Shown: positions 1 to 6,537 of the stretch, in pieces
Layout: each line of letters opens with the position of its first letter
Numbering within the stretch: position 1 is the stretch's first letter
Assembly: GCA_964469555.1 (NCBI GenBank)
Contig: CAYYAQ010000204.1
Coordinates: 1 to 8,249, forward strand
DNA: 8,249 nt
Direction of reading: 5' to 3'
From: CAYYAQ01 sp964469555
Lineage (GTDB): Bacteria; Planctomycetota; UBA1135; UBA2386
Position numbers and translations under genes: made by a program
The notes under the pieces: model-generated
Database searches by the model: none
Told to the model about the DNA's origin: nothing
The model's input: the letters and a program-made list of their open reading frames with translations, nothing else

Positions 1-2
1 CG

Positions 3-430
3 AGAGTTCGCGCCGTAAGGGTGCACGACCTGAACCATGTCATTACCGGCTACGATGCCAACCTGGCCGGAGAAGCGACGATCTCCGCGTTCGAGATCGG
101 CGCCGGTTGCGGCGACTACGCTGCGGCGTGGAGCCCAACCTCTGGGGCTTCGCTTACGGGATCTTCCTGACGCCGCGAGGCCTGCTCCGAGGGGTCGTCC
201 GCGGTCGCCGCAGCGGCAGTCTGTACCGGTGCGCCATCGATGATGACACGCTCGACCGGACCGTCGGGGCTTTGCGGACGGCGGTCCGATTGCATCCCGA
301 GGAAGTCAAGCCGACGCGCGGCGAGTGGGTCGCGTTTCTCCCATGGATGAGCATCGGCTGGCTCTGGTCGATCCTCTGCCTCGCCGTGATCGCCGCTCCC
401 GTCGTCGGGACTTTGATCTGGTTGCCGTGA
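3..430 (+). CDS. COQ4-family protein, 5'-truncated and apparently frameshifted
   Basis: Two reading frames must be joined to recover this protein. From base 3 the third frame reads ...RVHDLNHVITGYDANLAGE...GDYAAAW (W at 129-131) and soon hits a stop. From 131 the second frame continues EPNLWGFAYGIFLTPRG... to the TGA at 428-430. One G missing from a tggag that should read tgggag explains the shift. The first part carries the COQ4 zinc motif H-D-x-x-H-x11-E exactly. The second part resembles the rest of the COQ4 fold (R-G-R-R-S-G-S-L-Y, then an amphipathic ALR segment) and adds a very hydrophobic tail (roughly 340-427), a probable membrane anchor. COQ4 proteins act in ubiquinone biosynthesis; the eukaryotic protein is reported to act at the ring C1 position. 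The role in a bacterium of this type is unknown. The start lies outside the window. This is either a sequencing or assembly error or a decaying gene. Family call fairly sure, functional state unsure. Confidence 0.72.
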   Translation, partial: SSRRKGARPEPCHYRLRCQPGRRSDDLRVRDRRRLRRLRCGVEPNLWGFAYGIFLTPRGLLRGVVRGRRSGSLYRCAIDDDTLDRTVGALRTAVRLHPEEVKPTRGEWVAFLPWMSIGWLWSILCLAVIAAPVVGTLIWLP

Positions 431-445
431 GGCTAGACTGCCCCA

Positions 446-1771
446 GTGACCAACACCCAACGACCCCCCCGTGTCTCTCGCCGTTACTTCATCCAGTCCA
501 GCGCAGCCGTAGCGGCAGTCCCGCTGATCGGAAAGCGACTCCTCGAGCCAACACCGATCGAGACCCTGAAGGTCGCAAACGTCGGCGTCGGCGGGATGGG
601 AGGAGGCGACCTCAACAACGTCTCGAAGGGCAAGAACGTCCGCATCGTCGCGCTCTGTGATGTCGATTCGAACCGACTCGGAGCGGCGTCGAAGAAGCAC
701 CCGAAGGCCGAGACGTTCGACGACTTCCGCAAGCTCTTCGACAAGATGCACAAGGACATCGACGCGGTCGTCGTCTCCACGCCGGACCACATGCACGGCC
801 CGATCGCCATCGCGGCGCTCAGCCTCGGCAAGCATGTCTACTGCCAGAAGCCGATCGCGCACAACCTGTACGAGTGCCGCCGCATGGCGGACCTCGCTCG
901 GGAAAACAAGCTCGTCACGCAGATGGGCACGCAGATTCACAGCCACGCGGCCTACCGCACGTTCGTCGCGACGGTCAAGACCGGCCTCCTCGGCGAGATT
1001 TCGGACGCGTACTGCTGGGTCGGCAAGTCGTGGGCCGGGCCAGCGAGCGGGCGCCCCAAGAAGACGGACCCCGTTCCGGCAAATCTCGACTGGGACCTAT
1101 GGCTCGGCGTCGCCCCCCAACGACCGTACGTGAACAGGATCTATCACCCTGCCCGCTGGCGCGGTTGGCTCGACTTCGGCAGCGGCACGCTCGGCGACAT
1201 GGGTTGCCACATCTTCGACCCGGTGTTCAGCGCCCTCGGCATCGGCGCACCCAACAAGGTCGTGTCTCGAGGACCGAAGCACCACGCCGAGACGTTCGCG
1301 CCCAACAGCGACATCCTCTACGAGTTCCCGGGATCCGCGCTCACGACGAAGACCCTCAGGCTCATGTGGACGGACGGCAAGAACAGCCGACCGAAGGCGG
1401 CGAGAGAACACGTCCCTGGCGGAAAGCTCCCAGGTTCCGGGTCGTTGATCGTCGGCGAAAACGGCGTGATGGCGATCCCGCACTGGTCGATGCCGAAGTT
1501 CTACAAAGACGGCGTGGAAGAGAAGGTGGAGCTCTCGAAACTACCCAGCATCAGCCACTACCACGAGTGGACAGATGCCTGCCGCGGCGAAGGCAAAGCG
1601 TCCACGCCGTTCTCCTACTCCGGTCCTCTCACTGAAGCGGTCCTTCTCGGCACCGTCGCGGGACGATTCCCGAACGAGGAGTTCAGCTGGGACATCGAGA
1701 AGATGAGTTTTGGCAACAAGAAGGCCGACGCCCTGGTCAAGCGTTCGTACCGCAAAGGCTGGGAGCTCTAG
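446..1771 (+). CDS. Tat-exported Gfo/Idh/MocA family oxidoreductase
   Basis: 441 aa from a GTG start 15 nt after the COQ4-like gene; no in-frame ATG precedes the signal. Residues 11-17 (SRRYFIQ) are a textbook twin-arginine motif followed by an Ala-rich hydrophobic stretch, so the protein is probably exported folded with its cofactor. The Rossmann domain follows: GVGGMG at 47-52 for the dinucleotide, CDVD at 71-74 ending beta-2, STPDHMH at 111-117, and QKP at 134-136, where the family usually has EKP; the lysine is kept. The C-terminal alpha/beta domain has LGDMGCHIFD (249-258), seen in exported relatives from Planctomycetes and Bacteroidetes. The family comprises NAD(P)-dependent sugar dehydrogenases and also GH109 glycosidases, which share the fold and often a Tat signal, so a hydride-shuttling glycosidase is possible. 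It lies 3 nt upstream of the secreted esterase and is probably cotranscribed with it. Substrate unknown. Confidence 0.93.
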   Translation: MTNTQRPPRVSRRYFIQSSAAVAAVPLIGKRLLEPTPIETLKVANVGVGGMGGGDLNNVSKGKNVRIVALCDVDSNRLGAASKKHPKAETFDDFRKLFDKMHKDIDAVVVSTPDHMHGPIAIAALSLGKHVYCQKPIAHNLYECRRMADLARENKLVTQMGTQIHSHAAYRTFVATVKTGLLGEISDAYCWVGKSWAGPASGRPKKTDPVPANLDWDLWLGVAPQRPYVNRIYHPARWRGWLDFGSGTLGDMGCHIFDPVFSALGIGAPNKVVSRGPKHHAETFAPNSDILYEFPGSALTTKTLRLMWTDGKNSRPKAAREHVPGGKLPGSGSLIVGENGVMAIPHWSMPKFYKDGVEEKVELSKLPSISHYHEWTDACRGEGKASTPFSYSGPLTEAVLLGTVAGRFPNEEFSWDIEKMSFGNKKADALVKRSYRKGWEL

Positions 1772-1774
1772 CCC

Positions 1775-3151
1775 ATGTCTCACGTCATCCTCCTCGCGTC
1801 CCTCGCCACCCTGGCGATCGCCTCTGGCTCGATCGCACAACGCAACATCTCGGATCAGCTGCAGGCGAAGATCTGGAAATCGGAGACCGGCGAACTACCC
1901 TACCGCGAGTTCAGTCCGAAGAAGGGCAAGGAACGCTACTCCCTGGTGCTGTTCCTCCACGGCGCTGGCGAGCGCGGCAAGGATAACCGAAGACAATTGG
2001 CTCACGGCGTGCCGGACTTCGTGTCCGACAGCAACCAGAAGGAACGTCCCTGCTTCTTGCTCGCGCCACAGTGCCCACGCGGTGTCTGGTGGGCGGACGA
2101 CAAGGTCTACCCCCTCGTCCTTCAACTCCTGAAGGCGAAGATCGACGACCCACGAGTCGACCCGGACCGGGTGTACATCACCGGCCTCTCCATGGGCGGC
2201 TACGGCACATGGCACGCGATCGCGCGGGATACGGAGTTGTTCGCCGCGGCGGTTCCCATCTGCGGCGGTGGAACCACAGAGACCGCAAAGCTCCTCGGCA
2301 ACTCGCGACTCGCGCGACTTCCAGTCTGGGTCTTCCACGGCACCGCCGACCCCACGGTGAAGATCCAGAAGTCGAAGATCATGATCGCGGCGCTGGCGAA
2401 GGCTGGCAACACGCCGAAGTTCACCTCCTACGAGGGTGTCGGCCACAACTCCTGGTCACGGGCCTACTCGGATCGGCAGATGCACGAGTGGATGTTCGCC
2501 CAGCGCCGATCCGCGGCGACGCGAACCCTTCGTGACGGAGACCGAGTCGTGTTCTTCGGCGACTCGATCACGGCGGCCGGCGCGCGCAAGAACGGCTACA
2601 TCCGGATCATGGAAGCCGAGCTCGCGAAGCGAAAGCCAAAGCTCGATGTGAAGTTCATCGGTGCCGGCATCAGCGGCCACAAGGTGCCCGACCTGCAGAG
2701 ACGCATCGAGCGAGATGTGTTGGCAAAGAAGCCGACGGTCGTGTTCATCTACATCGGTATCAACGACGTGTGGCACTGGGGCAGCAACCGCGGCACCAAG
2801 AAGAAGGACTTCGAATCCGGGCTGCGCGAGTTGATCGCGAAAATCACCAAGGTCGGCGCAGATGTCATCCTGTGCACCCCAAGCGTGATCGGCGAAAAGA
2901 CGGACGGCTCCAACAAGTTCGACAAGATGCTGGCGGAGTACTCCGCGATCAGCCGATCGGTCGCCGCGGAGACCGGCACGCAGATGCTCGACCTGCGCCG
3001 GCACTTCATGGACCACCTCAAAGCCCACAACGAGAAGAACCAACCGAAGGGAATCCTCACCGGGGACACAGTGCATCTGAACAGGGCCGGCAACCGCTTC
3101 GTCGCCGACCGGATGCTCGAGGCTCTCGGCGTCGAGCCGGCGAAGCGATGA
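1775..3151 (+). CDS. Secreted two-domain esterase: alpha/beta hydrolase fused to SGNH/GDSL hydrolase
   Basis: 458 aa. The ATG has GGGAG at 1761-1765, nine bases upstream. Residues 1-21 form a Sec signal peptide, with likely cleavage after SIA. Domain 1 (about 35-245) is an alpha/beta hydrolase of the PHB-depolymerase/dienelactone-hydrolase-like type: FLHGAGERG at 60-68 forms the oxyanion region, nucleophile Ser139 sits in GLSMGG, Asp192 in HGTADPTV, and His224 in GVGHNSW. Domain 2 (about 253-452) is a complete SGNH hydrolase: FFGDSIT with Asp263-Ser264 (block I), AGISG near 297-301 (block II), Asn330 in GIND (block III), and Asp431-His434 in DTVHLN (block V). Both active sites are therefore intact on one chain. 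Such domains typically remove acetyl, feruloyl or similar esters from polysaccharides; the true substrate is unknown. It follows the oxidoreductase by 3 nt and overlaps the sulfatase by 4 nt, so the three probably share one mRNA. Confidence 0.92.
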   Translation: MSHVILLASLATLAIASGSIAQRNISDQLQAKIWKSETGELPYREFSPKKGKERYSLVLFLHGAGERGKDNRRQLAHGVPDFVSDSNQKERPCFLLAPQCPRGVWWADDKVYPLVLQLLKAKIDDPRVDPDRVYITGLSMGGYGTWHAIARDTELFAAAVPICGGGTTETAKLLGNSRLARLPVWVFHGTADPTVKIQKSKIMIAALAKAGNTPKFTSYEGVGHNSWSRAYSDRQMHEWMFAQRRSAATRTLRDGDRVVFFGDSITAAGARKNGYIRIMEAELAKRKPKLDVKFIGAGISGHKVPDLQRRIERDVLAKKPTVVFIYIGINDVWHWGSNRGTKKKDFESGLRELIAKITKVGADVILCTPSVIGEKTDGSNKFDKMLAEYSAISRSVAAETGTQMLDLRRHFMDHLKAHNEKNQPKGILTGDTVHLNRAGNRFVADRMLEALGVEPAKR

Positions 3152-4716
3152 TCAGCGGGAGCAGCGGGCTCACGCTCCGGGTCCTCGTACTCGCTCTCGC
3201 CGCGGCGGTGTCCGGATGTGCATCGCCGACACCGCGAGCGAAGCGACCAAACATCCTGTTCATCGCCATCGATGACCTCCGACCGGAGCTCGGCTGCTAC
3301 GGCGTGAAGCACGTCATCTCACCCAACATCGACCGCCTGGCTACGACAGGTGTCACGTTCACTCGAGCCTACTGCCAACAGGCGGTGTGCAACCCGTCGC
3401 GCGCCAGCCTGATGACCGGGCTCCGGCCCGACACGATCCGCGTGTGGGACCTGCGAACCGGTTTTCGGAAGGCCCGACCCAACGCGGTGACGATCGCGCA
3501 GCACTTCATGGCCAATGGCTACCACACGGCGGCGATCGGCAAGATCTTCCACAACAACATCCAGGACGACGCCTCGTGGAGCGAGCCCAAGCTGCAGATC
3601 GACGGCTACCCGTACGATCCGGACGCGGTCTATCGGACCAGGTCGAATCTCGATTGGCTCGAGCAGCGCAAGCAAGCGATCCTCCGCCAGGGCAAGCAAA
3701 AGAGGTACATCGACCGGTTCGGCAAGTGGTACCTCAAGGCGAACGCCACCGAGATCGCGGATGTCCCGGACGACGCCTACTTCGACGGCGCACAGACGAC
3801 CGTCGCGGTCGCCAAGCTTCGCGAGTTGAAGGATAGAGACCAGCCGTTCTTCATGGCGGTCGGCTACTACCGGCCCCACCTGCCGTTCAACGTGCCGAAG
3901 AGGTACTGGGATCTCTACGATCGGGACAAACTACCCCTCGCCGAGCACGGGTCGGTTCCGAAAGGATCGCCGCCGATGGCGATCAACACGATGCGGGAAC
4001 TGCACAGCTACGTCGACTTCAAGGAGGCGAAGCGACCCGATCAGGAGCCGCTCCCCGAAGCACGCGTCAGACTCCTGCGCCACGGGTACATGGCTTCAGT
4101 GAGCTACATCGACGCCCAGGTCGGTCGGTTGATGCAAGCACTCGACCGACTCGGCCTGCGCGACGACACGATCGTCGTGCTTTGGGGCGACCACGGCTGG
4201 AAGCTCGGCGACCAGGGCAGCTTCTGCAAGATGACCAACTATGAGATCGACGCGCGGGTCCCATTGATCGTGTGCGCCCCGGGAGCGCGGGAAAACGGGC
4301 GGCAATGCCACCGGCTCATCGAATTCGTCGACCTCTATCCAACCCTGTCGGCGCTCGCCGGATTGCCGCCCCGAAAGGAACTCGAAGGCTCCAGCTTCGT
4401 GCCGCTGCTCGAGGATCGCGCACGCGCTTGGAAGTCCGCTGTGTTCACCCAATTCCTTCGCTCCGGCAAGTGGGTCGCCCCGGACGGTATCCCGTACATG
4501 GGTCGAAGCATAAGAACGCAGAGGCATCGCTACGTCGAATGGCGGCGATGGCGAGGCGGCTTTGAGGATCCCGAGGTCATCGCGAGAGAACTCTACGACC
4601 ATCGGACCGACCCACTGGAGGCCAAAAACATCGCCGACCGCGCGGAGAGCCGCCCTGTAGTTGCCTCACTCGCGGATCGCCTGCGTGCTGGATGGCGCGC
4701 TGCGCTGCCGCAATGA
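3148..4716 (+). CDS. Lipoprotein sulfatase, iduronate-2-sulfatase-like
   Basis: 522 aa. The ATG is chosen at 3148 because it overlaps the upstream stop as ATGA (translational coupling) and gives a proper signal; the open frame further left is only a shadow of the esterase gene. Residues 9-24 form a lipoprotein signal ending in VSGC, with Cys24 the likely lipidated residue. Family landmarks: IDDLRPELGCYG (41-52) with metal ligands Asp42 and Asp43; CNPSRASLMTGLRPD (81-95), where Cys81 in C-x-P-S-R is the residue matured to formylglycine; GKIFH (131-135); GYYRPHLPF (239-247); WGDHGWKLGDQG (346-357) with Asp348 and His349; and CKMTNYE with Lys361. Order and spacing resemble iduronate-2-sulfatase and its many planctomycete homologues, and length is normal. 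It should remove sulfate esters from a sulfated glycan at the cell surface or periplasm, and needs a formylglycine-generating enzyme encoded elsewhere. Specificity for iduronate is not proven. Confidence 0.95.
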   Translation: MISGSSGLTLRVLVLALAAAVSGCASPTPRAKRPNILFIAIDDLRPELGCYGVKHVISPNIDRLATTGVTFTRAYCQQAVCNPSRASLMTGLRPDTIRVWDLRTGFRKARPNAVTIAQHFMANGYHTAAIGKIFHNNIQDDASWSEPKLQIDGYPYDPDAVYRTRSNLDWLEQRKQAILRQGKQKRYIDRFGKWYLKANATEIADVPDDAYFDGAQTTVAVAKLRELKDRDQPFFMAVGYYRPHLPFNVPKRYWDLYDRDKLPLAEHGSVPKGSPPMAINTMRELHSYVDFKEAKRPDQEPLPEARVRLLRHGYMASVSYIDAQVGRLMQALDRLGLRDDTIVVLWGDHGWKLGDQGSFCKMTNYEIDARVPLIVCAPGARENGRQCHRLIEFVDLYPTLSALAGLPPRKELEGSSFVPLLEDRARAWKSAVFTQFLRSGKWVAPDGIPYMGRSIRTQRHRYVEWRRWRGGFEDPEVIARELYDHRTDPLEAKNIADRAESRPVVASLADRLRAGWRAALPQ

Positions 4717-4805
4717 CTCTGGATTTCCAAGGAGCCTCAGCTTGCGTCGTCCTGGCAATCAACTAGGCTTCCCCGCCGACTAATCCAAAGTCCCACTCAT
4801 TCGAT

Positions 4806-5024
4806 TTGCCAAAAGAAGAACCGATCACCCTCGAGGGCACTGTCATTGAAGCGCTGCCGAATGCGCGCTTCCGCGTGAGCATCGACGAGTCCCACATCGT
4901 GCTCGCCCACGTCTCCGGCAAGATGCGCAAGTACTACATCCGCATCCTACCCGGCGACAAGGTCACCGTCGAGGTCTCCCCCTACGACCTCACCCGCGGA
5001 CGCATCACCTACCGCGAGCGCTGA
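4806..5024 (+). CDS. infA: Translation initiation factor IF-1
   Basis: 72 aa, the same length as E. coli IF-1 and alignable end to end: GTVIEALPNARFRV, HVSGKMRKYYIRILPGDKVTVEVSPYDLTRGRI and a basic C-terminus. This is a single S1-type OB fold that binds the 30S A site and works with IF-2 and IF-3 in initiation. The start is TTG: in this frame the next upstream stop is TAG at 4764-4766, and no ATG or GTG lies between. No Shine-Dalgarno is visible in the 20 nt before it (a C/A/T-rich stretch). It stands alone, away from ribosomal protein genes, after an 89-nt gap from the sulfatase, and probably has its own promoter. It converges on the PQQ-like gene. Confidence 0.97.
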   Translation: MPKEEPITLEGTVIEALPNARFRVSIDESHIVLAHVSGKMRKYYIRILPGDKVTVEVSPYDLTRGRITYRER

Positions 5025-5045
5025 GCCGCGGCCCTGCCGGCCTCA
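5022..5045. terminator. Possible bidirectional hairpin between convergent genes
   Basis: The infA stop (TGA, 5022-5024) and the stop of the opposing gene (TCA on the + strand, 5043-5045) can pair with each other. Inside them GGCC at 5030-5033 pairs with GGCC at 5039-5042 around a five-base loop, leaving a four-base bulge (CCGC) on one side. It is GC-rich and placed where transcription from both sides should end, but neither side has a T-tract, so it is at best a weak or factor-assisted terminator. Confidence 0.3.
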
Positions 5046-6347
5046 ACGGACCTTCTTCGGATCGCGAGCGGCTTTCGTCCGGTTCGACGCTTGGGCGATG
5101 CAGTAGAGCGCCCGGTACGTGCGGATGAAGATCTCGCCATCGGAGACTGCGGGCGTCGAGTTCGCCGTCTCCCCGAGCTCGTTCACCGCGACCACCTCGA
5201 GTTTCTCCGGGTTCGCGCGAAAGACCACGGTCGCGCCCTTCTGGTTCAGGACGTACAGCCGCCCGGCAGCGGAGACGATCGAGCCCCACAGCGCACCTCT
5301 CGCGCTGCGCTGCTTCCAACGCACCTTTCCGGTCGCGGCATCCATGCAGAACAACTGGCCGTTCGCGTCGGGCGTGTAGACCCGACCGCCGACGAACACC
5401 CCTGACCCGATGCTCTGGGAATGCACGGGATGACGCCACAGTCGGTGCGTCTTGGTCACGTCGCCGTCCCCACCCAGCCGGATCGCTAGCCCGGGACCAC
5501 CGTATCCACAGGTGAAGAAACAAACGTCGTCCGCGATGATCGGCGAACAGTACGCCAGGTCCCCGCGCTTGCTGCGGACTCCGTCACACGACCACAGTAG
5601 CTCCCCCGACGCCGGGGCGAGCGCGACCACGCGAGTCGGCAAGGCCACGATGCACTGCGCCTGCTCTCCGACGCGGGTAACCACGGGCGTACTCCACGAT
5701 CCCATGTACTTCTTCGCGGCGTTGTCCTGGCCGTCGCCATCGAGCTTCTCGTCCATGCGCCAAACGGTCGCTCCATTTGACAGTTTCACGGCAACGAGGA
5801 ATACCTGCGCACCGGGGCCGGAGTTGAGGATGACGTGGCCTTCGTGCAGGATCGGGGAAGAGCCGTAGCCCCATCGGTGACGGAGCTCGCCGAAGTCCCT
5901 GTGCCAGATTTCCTTGCCCTTGAAGTCGTAGCAGTAGAGCCCCGCCGACGCGTGCCACACGACGACACGCTCGCCGTCGGCAACAGGAGTCGTGCCGCCG
6001 TACGGATTGGTGTTGTGCGTGGGCATCACCTTGTCGAGGTCCACCGTTCGCACCCACAGCCGCTCGCCGTTCGTCCGGTCGTAGCAGTAGAGAGAGCGCT
6101 TCTTGCCCTCCGCGTCCTCGGACTGCGTCACGAAGACCCGTCCGTTGGAGACGATCGGACTGCCGTTGGCCGGGCGGGACATCGCGATGCGCCACTTGAT
6201 GTTCTCGTTCTTTCCCCACGTCGTCGGCGCGGTCTTCGAAGTGGACACTCCGTCACCTAGCGGTCCGCGGAAGGCGGGCCAATCCTGGGAGACGACCACA
6301 CAGCTCGTGAGCAAGCCAACTGCAACGCCGAGGAGACGCGTTCTCAT
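5043..6347 (-). CDS. Secreted PQQ-like (quinoprotein-type) beta-propeller protein
   Basis: 434 aa from the ATG at 6347; a TTG nine bases upstream would add only three residues and was not chosen. Residues 1-20 are a signal peptide. LTSC at 13-16 fits a lipobox, but signal peptidase I cleavage before QDW (21) is also possible. The mature start DWPAFRGPLGDGVS matches the 'DWPxxRGPxxDG' opening common in planctomycete PQQ-like proteins. About eight repeats follow, each with a (G/S)-x-P-x-V/I-x-x-x-x-V/I-(F/Y) strand and an LYCYDxxxGxxxW-like turn, starting near residues 60, 118, 162, 218, 266, 313, 354 and 386: an eight-bladed propeller. Families with this fold include PQQ-dependent alcohol dehydrogenases and BamB-like scaffolds. 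I see no clear dehydrogenase active-site signature and no haem motif, so catalysis is not implied; a binding or scaffold role outside the cytoplasm is more likely. Confidence 0.9.
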   Translation of the reverse strand: MRTRLLGVAVGLLTSCVVVSQDWPAFRGPLGDGVSTSKTAPTTWGKNENIKWRIAMSRPANGSPIVSNGRVFVTQSEDAEGKKRSLYCYDRTNGERLWVRTVDLDKVMPTHNTNPYGGTTPVADGERVVVWHASAGLYCYDFKGKEIWHRDFGELRHRWGYGSSPILHEGHVILNSGPGAQVFLVAVKLSNGATVWRMDEKLDGDGQDNAAKKYMGSWSTPVVTRVGEQAQCIVALPTRVVALAPASGELLWSCDGVRSKRGDLAYCSPIIADDVCFFTCGYGGPGLAIRLGGDGDVTKTHRLWRHPVHSQSIGSGVFVGGRVYTPDANGQLFCMDAATGKVRWKQRSARGALWGSIVSAAGRLYVLNQKGATVVFRANPEKLEVVAVNELGETANSTPAVSDGEIFIRTYRALYCIAQASNRTKAARDPKKVR

Positions 6348-6355
6348 GCCAATCA

Positions 6356-6384
6356 ATCTTGCCGGCCCTACCGCGGTAGTGCAA
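6356..6384 (-). promoter_or_regulatory. Candidate promoter of the PQQ-like gene with an internal palindrome
   Basis: On the minus strand TTGCAC (6384-6379) is followed after 17 bases by CAAGAT (6361-6356), a fair -35 and a weak -10. Transcription would begin about two bases before the ATG at 6347, giving a nearly leaderless message, which fits the lack of a Shine-Dalgarno there. The spacer contains the perfect palindrome CTACCGCGGTAG (6368-6379), a possible repressor site. The rest of the 190-bp gap up to 6537 shows no convincing gene; it holds a second palindrome, GGGCGCGCGCCC at 6490-6501. Confidence 0.28.
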
Positions 6385-6537
6385 CGCGCGCCGACGAGGA
6401 GAAAACGCTTCAGGAGTCGGGGCAGGAGACCGAGCCATGCCCGTGACGTAGTGCATCGGACACCTCATTGGGAGAGGCTTCGACACAACGGGCGCGCGCC
6501 CCACGCGCAACAGTCTCCAACACCATCCTCTGGGCCG

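Noticed and set aside
3..430. Programmed -1 frameshift in the COQ4-like gene
   Set aside because: No X-XXY-YYZ slippery site or obvious downstream pseudoknot is visible near 131; a missing base is simpler.
116..946. Long open frame on the minus strand across the COQ4-like gene and the start of the oxidoreductase
   Set aside because: It is antisense to two genes with clear homology. Its Arg/Asp/Val-rich, motif-free translation is typical of a shadow frame in GC-rich DNA.
2770..3147. Upstream extension of the sulfatase frame
   Set aside because: It overlaps the SGNH domain of the esterase. The ATG at 3148 gives a lipoprotein signal and a 4-nt coupled overlap, so the extension is not coding in this frame.
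6253..6510. 85-codon minus-strand frame between DUF3750 and the PQQ-like gene
   Set aside because: It mostly overlaps the PQQ-like gene out of frame, is Arg-rich and shows no recognisable domain.
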